24,373 bases of DNA, from assembly GCA_027575805.1 (NCBI GenBank), contig JANBPU010000239.1:1-24373 (forward strand). Direction: 5' to 3'. A model generated the notes under the pieces. It was not told the DNA's origin. It saw only the letters and a program-made list of their open reading frames with translations, and ran no database searches. The stretch is from Mycoemilia scoparia (lineage: Eukaryota > Kickxellomycota > Kickxellomycetes > Kickxellales > Kickxellaceae). Every line of letters begins with the position of its first letter. The first letter of the stretch is position 1. The position numbers and the translations under genes were made by a program. Of the stretch, positions 9,912-18,866 are shown piece after piece.

Positions 9912-11108
9912 TCAATAAATATGTAGTCTAAACTTTACAACCCAATCCCCACTCCGACCAATACCAGATTCAGCTATAAATGATTTTTGAACAAATACCC
10001 ATGTAGCACCAGCAATCAGTATTTGCCAGAACACAGATAAGCTTATGAAGAAGATGCTGGTGGGAATTCTCCAGTAATACATTAGATATCTACATTATAT
10101 AATAATACGCGTTAATGGCAACTCAATATGTTATGTAGATATAGATTCGATATCAAAAAAGCATTCTTGCCTTAGTCCGCTAAAGTGAGAATAGAAACTG
10201 ATTTTGGCATCGTAAATTTGGATGTCAGGATTATGGATTTTGACACTTGCTGCCACAATTTTAGTACCGGGTTTCCAATCTTCTGTAAGCCCTTCAAACA
10301 GTGTAAGGTTTATGACCTCCTCTTCTCTAGACCAACCAGTAATTGCGAGCGGTATGATCCTCCAGGCTATCCAGACCATTCTAACTGGCCACGATTTGTA
10401 TCTTAGTATGCCCTACAGAGAATTTCGTAGCAAGGGAAATAAAGTTAACACACTACAAGATTTCAAGAATATTCAAAGTACTAAATGTTAATATGGAACA
10501 GCGACTTACTGGGCGAGCTGAGCTATGAAGTAGGTTACCCCGGTGGTTTTCCAAATCGACTTCAACCATAAAGTTGCCAATCTCGTAGTTTTTCTCTGAT
10601 GTTGGGACTGTAAGCTGGACAGAAACGTCATATTCTTGGTTCCAAGTCAAAAACTAAACGATAGATGTATTTTCTTTGGAGTTAAAAACGCAGATTCTAA
10701 TATTTTGGATACATCAGATATTTGCCCAATACAAAATATAACCTACGCTATAGTCGGTTGTAAATATGGCCTTGGCTGTAATTCCACAAGGAGTAGTCAA
10801 GTCCGAACTAGCACATCTGTGTACACAATAAAAATGAAAGGGAGGGGTCCATTAGTATGTATATTCCAAAAGAATTCTATGTCTGAAATTCAATTGAAAT
10901 GGGGGAGGAGGGGGGGGGGTTTATGTGTGTAGCCTTACTTTTTGTTGAAATAAAGTGGCTGCTCATGTTGTAGCTTAGGTACATAGGCATAATAGAACAG
11001 AGCATAGAATCCTATTGACGAGGATATAATGAGAGATACAACGGCAAGAACCAAGAGCGAGTTTACTATCAGCCTAGCTAAACCACCTCTGGGAAGTTGG
11101 ACGAGCAT
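9912..11108 (-). CDS. seipin (ER lipid-droplet assembly protein), five exons
   Basis: Seipin forms an oligomeric ring in the ER membrane at lipid-droplet budding sites. Exons in transcript order: 11108-10939, 10816-10747, 10653-10510, 10412-10171, 10089-9912. Together they give 267 residues, close to yeast Sei1. A first membrane segment lies near residues 17-44. The luminal beta-sandwich domain carries EYDVSVQLTVP, GNFMVEVDL, SSARP, ILRYKSW, and QIYDAKISFYSHFSGLRYLMYYW; the last motif is the family hallmark. A second membrane segment spans about 220-242 and is followed by a short cytosolic tail. Introns 1-3 are GT-AG, whereas intron 4 (10170-10090) must use a GC donor (CTAAG|GCAAGA) to restore the hallmark. 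Introns are 81-122 nt. The start is the first ATG in frame before the membrane segment. Confidence 0.92.
10901..10919. repeat. G-rich tract inside seipin intron 1
   Basis: Nineteen bases made of G apart from two A. On the seipin transcript strand this is a C-rich tract about 20 nt downstream of the first donor. It is a simple repeat that may vary between isolates. Confidence 0.8.
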
Positions 11109-11350
11109 ATTATCAAATTATACAGCAAGATACTAAAAAATACAGGGCTTTATATTCACATGCTAAAGGCAAGTTTGAATTGAAATCAAATCTCAAATAA
11201 ACTGATGGCTTTGTAGATTTGTTATGGGGGTTTAAAATCGATGTCTAGAGTGGAAAGTAATTATAATAAAACCAATATATTTATAAAACAATTTGCAAGG
11301 GAATCTAAATAAGGTATCTAGGAATTATAAAAAAGCGTTTTCTACTATTA

Positions 11351-12703
11351 TTAAACAACGGAAATGATGGAGGACAGTAGCAGAATTACAGATAGATTTG
11401 TAAAGGAGAGAAAGCTAGCTCTTCCAGCTGATCCACCTGTATCAGACCTGGTATTATCTCCACTAATGGTGCTAATGCCGATTCTGTTATTGTCCATGTC
11501 AAAGGTTATGTTGCGACCAATAAGGAAGGGAACGCCTATAGTCCAGTCATTTTGTTTACCACCATCTCGGAAAGCAGTGACGCAGCCCAAGAGACCCTGA
11601 TTAAGAACATAGGAGCTTGGAGGTATGACAAAGGTTGAGCCCCCAAGTTCTATGTAGACATTTGGGCCATTTTTAGAAACTGAGCAATCGATCGTAAGGC
11701 CATCAGAACCAACACCGAGTTTTCGATTTATCTCATTAGCTTGAAACCGGCTCATCAGAATGACAGATGTACCAGTATCTATTACTCCCATAGGAGGTCC
11801 GAACTTACTGCTTCCAGTTACCGAAATGACTTGATCCTTTCCAACGCTTACTCCAGATACCGCTACTGACCAGTATTTGCGTTGAATTACATCAAGCCAG
11901 GCTGTATTGGTGGGAATCGGGTCATCTGTGTTGTTGCCAAAGTCTAGACGACCACCATTGCCATTCAGAACAAAGGTAAACTGATTTGAATTCAGCAGCT
12001 TCTGATCCATCATGCTATAAAATGGGGGGACCAGCGGTCCGCCGGCCAGGGATTTGTATGCGAGCCCGAATAGGCCGTCAAACCCATTTTCTAAATCCTC
12101 AGACTCAAGCACAGCCAACCCAAATGTAACATCTTTGACAGTCAAGCCTCCAATGGCTACCTGATCTTTTCCTGGCACGACAACAACTTCGCCGGTACCA
12201 TACTGGATATCGATTGCGTTCACGCGGCCCTCTTCATCTTCGCCGAAGCCTTGGAATGTGGATGATTTGGATGCATTGAATACATTATGCGAAAAGCAGC
12301 TATATGCTTGGCATGAGCTCGATGGAACCCACAGATCCGAGGAACCTGTATCAAAGTTTATATAGAACCTTTGTGGGGGCTGGCCGATTTCGATTATGCC
12401 ATAGTAGTATATGACGTTGTTTGTGGTGTTGGGTGGTAGTAAGAAATCACCCGAGTCTTGTCTTCCCGCAAAGCTGGGGAGCTTTCGGCTTGTTGTGTCA
12501 TTGGATAAGTTGTTCGATGGAGTATTAGCCCGGATTATTCCAGCTCTTTTGAGCGGAATGCTTGCATATCCCTTGCCATTATCTGCTTCAACCGCTTTAC
12601 TCGACAAGAAGAGGAGGAGGAGGAGTATTAAAGCAGTGACGACATTGGCAATTGTGGATGAACGGAGCTCAACTGATATTCTGGATGGAGATGACAGTCC
12701 CAT
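11351..12703 (-). CDS. GPI-anchored pepsin-like aspartic protease (family A1), intronless
   Basis: The first in-frame ATG is at 12703, giving 450 residues; further upstream the frame has only non-ATG starts. The signal sequence is residues 1-40 with a long leucine run (LILLLLLFL). A basic propeptide follows to about 85. The catalytic motifs are DTGSSDLWVPSS (Asp118) and DTGTSVILMS (Asp309), with the flap tyrosine in YGTGEV (Tyr168). Cysteine pairs are likely at 131/136 and 340/374. Several NxT/NxS sites suggest glycosylation. The C-terminus has a small-residue stretch (TGGSAGRAS) and then a hydrophobic tail, the layout of a GPI-anchor signal, so it probably sits at the plasma membrane or wall like yapsins. 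It probably processes secreted or wall proteins. It lies 242 bp upstream of seipin on the same strand, with no functional link evident. Confidence 0.93.
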   Translation of the reverse strand: MGLSSPSRISVELRSSTIANVVTALILLLLLFLSSKAVEADNGKGYASIPLKRAGIIRANTPSNNLSNDTTSRKLPSFAGRQDSGDFLLPPNTTNNVIYYYGIIEIGQPPQRFYINFDTGSSDLWVPSSSCQAYSCFSHNVFNASKSSTFQGFGEDEEGRVNAIDIQYGTGEVVVVPGKDQVAIGGLTVKDVTFGLAVLESEDLENGFDGLFGLAYKSLAGGPLVPPFYSMMDQKLLNSNQFTFVLNGNGGRLDFGNNTDDPIPTNTAWLDVIQRKYWSVAVSGVSVGKDQVISVTGSSKFGPPMGVIDTGTSVILMSRFQANEINRKLGVGSDGLTIDCSVSKNGPNVYIELGGSTFVIPPSSYVLNQGLLGCVTAFRDGGKQNDWTIGVPFLIGRNITFDMDNNRIGISTISGDNTRSDTGGSAGRASFLSFTNLSVILLLSSIISVV

Positions 12704-13600
12704 TTTGTTCAATGTAGCAACAGTAGGAGCGTCACTAGTGAATCGAGGCAGTAGGCGTTGTTCAGAAATACTACAAGTCGCCGTAAATATACAAAAACAA
12801 AAATGAAGTAAAAGGGTGGAGGAATAGCAAATACCAGGCACAAATCAGTGCTCGACAGGAAAGTAGTCTAGTAGAAGAAAACAGAGGGAGGATGTGGGGC
12901 TAAAAACAACAGATAGCAAGGCGGGAAGCTAGAGATTTTAAATGGTATTAGTATATGTGCAGGTTGTATGGTATTTGAATAACCATTGAGGTCTGCCTCT
13001 CAATAGAAGGTTATAGTGGTGGAAATGGCGTTTCACAGTAAAGCAAATAATTATGCAGGGCAAGCCTTCGGCTATAATATGAAGCCGAACTTATCGGGCA
13101 ATCATTGTAGGTGAAGCCATGCCAGCAATATCGCTTCTCCTTCCTTGTCTTTCGTTTCTTTGGCACTGGCTAGATCGGTGTAAATTCAAAGTCACTTGAA
13201 GACTTAACCAGCCTTCTAAGACTTGGCCACAGAAGGTGGTCCTTTTACTAGGGATGTGTATCTGTTTCAAATACCCCTCGCTTTCAGCAGGTGCGATAAA
13301 GTACCAGGAGCAGTGCAGATCCCTGTTTTAGCATTAGTAAACTATTCACTATACCTTTGAAGATCTTTTTTTTCTATGCACATGCTATTGGGACAGGACA
13401 AAATAGCTGATAAGACAAGAGCTAATTTCATTTGTGATTCCGCAGTACCTGAGCATTCAATTTAAGGGCCCAGCATTTGGGATGAGGTCAGGAACGCAAT
13501 CGTTACTTATGATTTCAAGAGTCTTGGCGGCCCAGTTTGTATACTTGTGCACAATGAAGAGCTAATCTTCAAGAATATAAGCTTGTGACCTGCTTTGGCC

Positions 13601-13722
13601 ATATGGGAGATAAATTTTTGAAGGGTAAATTTTGGTGACCAATGATTATAGGGGCTACCACAGTCAAATGAATGTCTAGTTTTACTAGTAAACTTTCACC
13701 CTTCAAAAATTATGATCCATTT
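13601..13722 (-). mobile_element. MITE-like inverted-repeat element, copy 2 (opposite orientation)
   Basis: 122 bp, the same length as the copy at 6630. The left end ATATGG...AATTTTTGAAGGGT (13601-13626) is mirrored by ACCCTTCAAAAATTATGATCC (13698-13718). Read on the minus strand, the centre CATTTGACTGTGGTAGCCCC matches the core of the other two copies in order and spacing, so this copy is inverted relative to them. It has no coding capacity. Confidence 0.75.
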
Positions 13723-13918
13723 GATTTTATTTCAAGGTATACACTGCACTGTTGGCGGATCTAGTCCAGAGGGTCTGCCAATCATTTCCTTGGTATACCA
13801 GTTGCATTCAACAGAACCTCAGTAAAAAATGTAGGGAAGAGGAGGAGGTTTGGATGCACTGTCTAGTACATTTTTTGTGAGGAACCTGCCATTTGTACTA
13901 TTTTGCCAGCCCCATTCC

Positions 13919-13989
13919 ATTTGGATCGATATTTCTGAAGGGCTAATTTTTACTAGTAGGCCGGCTTTATCATGCATAATGGTCAGCCC
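13919..13989 (+). mobile_element. solo or partial left arm of the same repeat family
   Basis: ATTTGGATCGATATTTCTGAAGGGCT (read as 13919-13944, i.e. ATTTGG then TATTTCTGAAGGGC) matches the left terminus of the other copies. It is followed by TTTACTAGTA, which also occurs in copy 2. No right arm precedes copy 3, which begins immediately after. It is either a truncated copy or the outer part of a nested pair ending at 14082. Confidence 0.5.
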
Positions 13990-14082
13990 ATATGGGTAGT
14001 TATTTTTGAAGGGCTATAGAGTCACACATTTGGCTGTGATTGCCCCTATCAACATGCACCCTTCGAAAATTATGATCCATAT
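13990..14082 (+). mobile_element. MITE-like inverted-repeat element, copy 3 (short form)
   Basis: 93 bp with the left end ATATGGGTAGTTATTTTTGAAG and the right end CCTTCGAAAATTATGATCC, which are reverse complements apart from a few changes. The core CACATTTGGCTGTGATTGCCCC matches the core of copy 1 closely. About 29 bp between left arm and core are missing relative to the 122-bp copies. Same orientation as copy 1. Confidence 0.72.
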
Positions 14083-14599
14083 TATCATTTATACTCTGCT
14101 TTTAGCTCTTCAATAATAATCTCTCATTTCCCTGCACATGCCCATTTAGCTGTTGTACTAAAGGTTTCGGCGTAAGAGGAGTTAATGCAAATCATTTTAA
14201 TCGTTGATGTAAGCTGCAAAAATCCTAAGCATCGCAGCCAAAGCAAGTGGTTGAATATCACTCAAATCAGACAGTTTGGTCAAAACATCGTAAAGAAACT
14301 ACTTAGCTTTTCGTAATGAATACGTATTTTACTTTGCCTGCCAGTCGAGTAAGCGCCTATGGCCTAGCACACAAATATTCTTAATGCCATCGTTGGCTAA
14401 AATGCCTAGACAGACACCCCCCAAATATCACGGTTATATCATCCCTCGTAAATAGGCCTGGACTGCACTGGTTCCGATTCCAACTTGGCTTAACTGCTTT
14501 CTGCTTTACTTTTATTTTCTCGGTTCCTGTATTTATAATATATGTACTTTTCTTTATTTTTTAACACCTTTTACCTCCAAACTGATTTCCAAACTTAAA

Positions 14600-15394
14600 A
14601 TGGCGATTTTAGACGCCAATTCTACTATATTTGAAAAGCTGCAAAAAAACATTACAAGGTCAATTTCACAACCCTCAGAATATAGCACAGCAGGCTCTCT
14701 CTGTAATTTTTCAAAGCCAACATTTCCGCCCCAGCCTCCAATACCAACATTCATCCCAACATATTTATTTAGCAGTCACAGCACAAATCCTAGCGTAGAT
14801 GCAGCTAAAAACCCGTTATTAGGCACAAGCTCGAAACAATGCAAAAAAATGGCCATTCGAAATGCAAGGTCCTCGGCCAAGAAAAAGATTGTTCGCTTTA
14901 ACATTGCGCCACAGTATTACTATTTCGATAGGAGGGACGAGCCCAAGAGCCTTTTATCTAGCCAGTCAGTATATAGACAAAAGATAAAGTACGAGGCCGA
15001 GCTCAAGAAGGCCTATTCGACTACCTGCAGCAAGACTTCCAATGCAGAGGCAGATTTGCCTGGTAGTTCACAAATTCTTCAGGAAAAAAGGAATGTCATA
15101 TCACGATGCACCTCGCTTATATGTCAGGACGTTTATGACTCAGTAGTTGCCAGACAGAGGCTTCTAGGCAACAACATGCTCGGCGATCGCGGACGGATTC
15201 GTTTCAAGGTGTATTTTCTGCATCCATCTTTCGAAAATGCCTGCGAAAAGTGCGCAAAGTGGCAGCTTCTAAGGTTTGGCATTAGATGCTACATTGACAA
15301 GCCAGATAATATTACTGAGCAAATGACTCAAACAGTTGACCTGCACTACCAGGACTTTTTCATATGTTATTCTTGTAATAGATATACTCTTTGA
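14600..15394 (+). CDS. unrecognised protein with PP1-docking-like motif and two CxxC pairs
   Basis: A single 264-residue frame starting at an ATG preceded by AAA. I do not recognise the family. Residues 1-95 are Ser/Pro-rich and look disordered. KKIVRF (95-100) fits the RVxF consensus by which regulators dock on protein phosphatase 1. Five residues later comes an aromatic run (YYYF, 106-109), placed like the secondary docking motif of some PP1 partners. The C-terminal 65 residues look folded and hold Cys215/Cys218 and Cys256/Cys259, a possible zinc site with Cys230 between. There is no signal peptide or membrane segment. An AATAAA signal lies 11 nt after the stop. It is probably a real gene; a PP1-regulatory role is inference only. 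Confidence 0.75.
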   Translation: MAILDANSTIFEKLQKNITRSISQPSEYSTAGSLCNFSKPTFPPQPPIPTFIPTYLFSSHSTNPSVDAAKNPLLGTSSKQCKKMAIRNARSSAKKKIVRFNIAPQYYYFDRRDEPKSLLSSQSVYRQKIKYEAELKKAYSTTCSKTSNAEADLPGSSQILQEKRNVISRCTSLICQDVYDSVVARQRLLGNNMLGDRGRIRFKVYFLHPSFENACEKCAKWQLLRFGIRCYIDKPDNITEQMTQTVDLHYQDFFICYSCNRYTL

Positions 15395-15404
15395 TTTTTG
15401 TTTA

Positions 15405-15410
15405 AATAAA
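15405..15410 (+). terminator. polyadenylation signal AATAAA
   Basis: A canonical hexamer just after the stop codon of the 264-residue gene, on the coding strand, in AT-rich sequence. Its position close to the stop would give a very short 3' UTR. Confidence 0.45.
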
Positions 15411-16380
15411 TTATATCATCTTTGTACATACAATGTAGACATGGTTGTGCTTTACTTGAAGTCAAAAGAAGGCGCAAGATCCTGTGAAATTCCATGGTGA
15501 ATGGCATACAGCTCTTGCCCCTTTTGGTTAGGGGCCGCTTATGGCGATATTTTCAATTTATCGAGAATTGTATTTGTCATGCTTTGGCTCGTTTGGATTT
15601 ATAATTGTTGGTGTCCTTTGGAAGTCATTGTGCATCAAAGTCTGTGCCAATGACGTTTCAATCGATGGTGGCTGACTATCGCTTTCTCGGCCGATGTCAG
15701 GGCCAGACTCGTTTTAGCTCTGTGAGACTGCCAAGCCATGTCATGTTGTCTGAATATTGCATTTTACAGGATTTACACACCAGCATGGACGGATAGTAGC
15801 TAAATTACAGTGAGGACAAAGTTCTAGCGTATTCATTCTAAAGGGGTATTTATAGGCCCCCTTGGCCCATGTATGAGTATTAGCAGATTGATAGCAAGTG
15901 TATACCTTCTCATACATCAAACAGTGCACACCCGGCCAGTGTAACCAATCAGGTTTGGAAAAAGCATGTTTATCGACTAGCGGGTTGTAAATCATTTTGT
16001 GGGAACTTAAATCTCCGTAGCTGCAAATGACTAGCAGTCTTAATCAGCCAATAGGTCAGTAACCCCTAGCATTGAGCCTTTGAATAGGGCATGCTTGCTA
16101 GTGTTTGTGGGCCATGTATAAATTGCCTTTTGCTCTCCTTCAAAAGCACCAGGAAGCTCAAGTCAACCCTTCTTTTTCTTTTTACTTTTTGCATCGACAA
16201 TCTTTCATATCAATATAGCAATTTTACTAGCTTGCTAACATCCGAGTATTTTTCGATTTAAAGTTTTGCATTCAGCCCAGTCGGCATATCATCATACTCT
16301 ACACTGTCATAAACATATCGCAGACAACCCAGCTCACAATAATTATTATAAGCTCGTCCCATTCATATATACGCCAAGCA
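15411..16380. other. spacer with the promoter region of MOCS1A
   Basis: About 970 bp without a confident gene. A minus-strand frame at 15741-15995 (84 codons, ATG start, Cys-rich with CPHC) is the only notable open frame; no family or splice support was found. A TATA-like TATAAA at 16117-16122 and pyrimidine-rich sequence after 16140 precede the MOCS1A start. Confidence 0.5.
16117..16122 (+). promoter_or_regulatory. TATA-like element upstream of MOCS1A
   Basis: TATAAA lies about 260 bp before the MOCS1A ATG, followed by a CT-rich stretch (about 16130-16195) of the kind found near fungal transcription starts. Such hexamers are common in AT-rich DNA, so support is weak. Confidence 0.25.
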
Positions 16381-17797
16381 ATGATACACCAGAGAGTCTA
16401 CACGAATCTGTCTCCACTATGTCGAGCTAGCTTGGCAAGCAGCATTTCTAGCTTACCTCGCCATATGCGACTAGCCCAGAGGCTGTTGCACAAAACTCAC
16501 AACGTCGATGGCATATCTTGTGCAGCAAGGGAAAGGATAGAAACGGTTGACAACGGGGACGCAGGTGTGATCGGATCAATTGGTACTACTGCGCAATCGG
16601 AAAGAATTCAGCAGCAATCAAAGATCGAAGAAGTAAACAAATACAAATGGGGTAGTCATAAACAGCAGACCAATACCGAAACCACAACAGAAAAGTCAAG
16701 CGTTCTAACGGATTTATTTGGGCGGACACATAACTATCTGAGAATATCTATAACCGAAAGGTGCAATCTGCGGTGCACATACTGTATGCCAGAGGAAGGA
16801 ATAGATCTAACGCCAAAGCCCGAGCTGCTCACGGCTGATGAAATAGTCAGACTGGCCAGGATATTTGTCAGCCAAGGAGTAGACAAGATCAGATTGACTG
16901 GCGGAGAGCCGACAGTGCGAAAAGATATAGTCGAGCTCATATCTCGGCTGAATGAGCTAAAGCAGATCGGACTGCGGCATATAACCATAACAACCAATGG
17001 CGTCGCCCTACACCGCAAACTCCCTGCATTGAGGGAGGCTGGCCTTGATTCGCTCAACATCAGCCTTGATACCCGTGATCCAACAAAGTTCGCCAATTTT
17101 ACTAGACGCAATGGATATAAGCAAGTCATGAAATCCATTGAAGAGGCATTCAGATTGGACTTTGATCCAGTAAAGCTGAATGTTGTAGTTATGAGGGGAC
17201 AGAATGAGGATGAGATTCCAACATTTGTTGAAATGACTCACGACGACCCTCTGGATATCAGGTTTATCGAGTACATGCCATTCGATGGTAACAAATGGAA
17301 TCAGAGCAAATTGGTGCCCTATAGGGAAATTCTCAAGAACTTGCATTCGATCTATGGCGATAATCTCACGGCACTCCCATTAGAAAAGAACCATACAGCA
17401 AAGGGCTGGAAGATCGAAGGATACAAGGGCCAGTTTGGTTTTATAACCTCAATGACAAATTCCTTCTGCTATGCATGCAACAGAGTTCGTCTAATGGCTG
17501 ATGGAAATCTAAAGGTATGGGTATACACATCAATCTGCATAAAATTGTTTATGGTCCAAATGTTGCTTTTTTACGCAATTCCAAATAACATTTCATTTAA
17601 CTACGCTGTTTGTATAGGTATGCTTGTTTGGTAACTCTGAGGTCAATTTGCGTGATTGGCTTCGCCAAGATGATACAACTGACCGGCAACTAATGAATAT
17701 AATTGAGGACGCAATTAAACGCAAAAAGAAGGCACATGCTGGTCTTGATGTCCTTTCTGAACTACCAAACCGACCCATGATCAAGATTGGCGGATAG
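16381..17797 (+). CDS. MOCS1A: MOCS1A / MoaA, GTP 3',8-cyclase, two exons
   Basis: Radical-SAM enzyme that converts GTP to 3',8-cyclo-GTP in the first step of molybdenum cofactor synthesis. Exon 1 is 16381-17514, the intron is 17515-17617 (103 nt, GTATGG...TATAG), and exon 2 is 17618-17797; the product is 437 residues. Residues 1-45 are rich in Arg, Ser and Leu without acid, a likely mitochondrial presequence, followed by a variable linker to about 105. The N-terminal cluster motif is Cys128-x3-Cys132-x2-Cys135 (CNLRCTYC), then RLTGGEPTVR and TTNG. The C-terminal cluster is Cys363-x2-Cys366-x13-Cys380, the last Cys coming from exon 2. The protein ends in GG, the double glycine needed for MoaA activity, so it is a complete stand-alone MoaA. 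MOCS1B follows 232 bp downstream. Confidence 0.96.
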
Positions 17798-17958
17798 ACT
17801 TTATTGTCTAGCAACATCAGTTTGATAATTATATATAAACCCATCGCTGTATAATTTATATGTTTCAACTTTTTTTGGCTATTTGATTTGAGCATTACTT
17901 ATTAGCATACCATAATCTTCTTGCCTTCTAACGACCAAAGTCACCTTTTGGTCCAACC

Positions 17959-18033
17959 ATGTATTGCCTAGCGCATTCTCATATTTTTTGGTTTTTGCAA
18001 CAATATATCTATAATATATACCACACACAATGA
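17959..18033 (+). promoter_or_regulatory. upstream ORF overlapping the MOCS1B start
   Basis: An ATG at 17959 opens a 24-codon frame whose TGA (18031-18033) overlaps the MOCS1B initiation codon (18030-18032) in an ATGA arrangement, in a different frame. If the transcript begins upstream of 17959, this uORF would reduce or couple translation of MOCS1B. The transcript start is unknown. Confidence 0.4.
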
Positions 18034-18767
18034 TGATCACCAATACGAGTATCTGCATTTCAAGGCCGTTTCGACATGGGACCAGGCTTGTTCAGGCCAG
18101 GAATGCTATACAGCATCAGAATTTATATAGGCCTGTTAATTTGATCCTTGTCCACATCGCTAGAAGAACAATGACTACCAAAACCAGCTCACCCGACAAC
18201 TCTGTGACAAAGGTGGTCGACATATCAGAAAAGCCAGATCTTACTCATGTTGATCCTAAAACTGGAAAAGCTTCTATGGTAGATGTAAGCCAGAAAGCCT
18301 CAACAATTCGTGAAGCAATAGCAAAAGGACAGGTCTTAATGAACAAGGAAACCTTTGTCAAACTGCGTGACAACAATATCAAGAAGGGCGATGTACTAAC
18401 TGTTGCCCAGATTGCAGGTATCCAGGCTGCAAAATCAACATCCCAACTAATTCCACTGTGCCATCCACTCATTTTATCCCATATATCCATAAAATTTGAA
18501 TTTCAGGAAAATGGCGCAATAAAAAGCCAAGGAACAGTCGACACTGCAAATGCAACAAGTGGCCTGACTCATGCTATTAATATCGAATCGACCGTTAGGT
18601 GTAAGGGCGAAACTGGGGTCGAGATGGAAGCGTTGACTGCCACTACGACAGCTGCTTTAACAATTTATGATATGTGTAAGGCTGTAAGCAAGACTATGAG
18701 AATTCATAATGTCAGAGTCGTTGAAAAACAGGGAGGTAAAAGCGGGCATTGGAAATTAGAAAACTAG
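18030..18767 (+). CDS. MOCS1B: MOCS1B / MoaC, cyclic pyranopterin monophosphate synthase
   Basis: Converts 3',8-cyclo-GTP, made by MOCS1A, to cyclic pyranopterin monophosphate. A single 245-residue frame starts at ATGATG. Residues 1-48 carry several Arg and no acid, a likely mitochondrial presequence. The MoaC domain spans 68-242, with LTHVDPKTGKASMVDVS, KKGDVLTVAQIAGIQAAK, the metal/substrate segment PLCHPL (142-147), GVEMEALTA, the active-site Asp214 and Lys217 in IYDMCKAV, and the closing GGKSGHW. All the main conserved residues are present. A second ATG at Met48 could give a cytosolic form. In animals and many Dikarya this domain is joined to MoaA in one gene or transcript; here it is its own reading frame beside MOCS1A. 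Confidence 0.96.
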   Translation: MMITNTSICISRPFRHGTRLVQARNAIQHQNLYRPVNLILVHIARRTMTTKTSSPDNSVTKVVDISEKPDLTHVDPKTGKASMVDVSQKASTIREAIAKGQVLMNKETFVKLRDNNIKKGDVLTVAQIAGIQAAKSTSQLIPLCHPLILSHISIKFEFQENGAIKSQGTVDTANATSGLTHAINIESTVRCKGETGVEMEALTATTTAALTIYDMCKAVSKTMRIHNVRVVEKQGGKSGHWKLEN

Positions 18768-18866
18768 TTAATATTATTTTACCTTCATTTATTTTGAATT
18801 CAAGATATTTTTATGGACAATTTATGAAATAGAATGCTGCATAGGTGATTATTGCTGCTGTGATTA

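Larger units (their letters stand above)
12704..14599. other. 1.9 kb divergent spacer carrying inverted-repeat elements
   Basis: It separates the protease (minus) and the 264-residue gene (plus), so it contains both promoters. No open frame of 60 codons occurs in it. The recognisable content is the repeat family at 13601-13722, 13919-13989 and 13990-14082. The rest is AT-rich without visible structure. Confidence 0.7.

Noticed and set aside
12411..12806. 131-codon plus frame opposite the protease N-terminus
   Set aside because: Antisense shadow of the protease signal and propeptide region, with no homology.
15741..15995. Cys-rich minus frame of 84 codons with CPHC and several further Cys
   Set aside because: Starts at an ATG and looks zinc-finger-like, but there is no recognised family, no paired spacing that fits a known zinc ribbon, and no splice partner; kept only as a note in the spacer entry.
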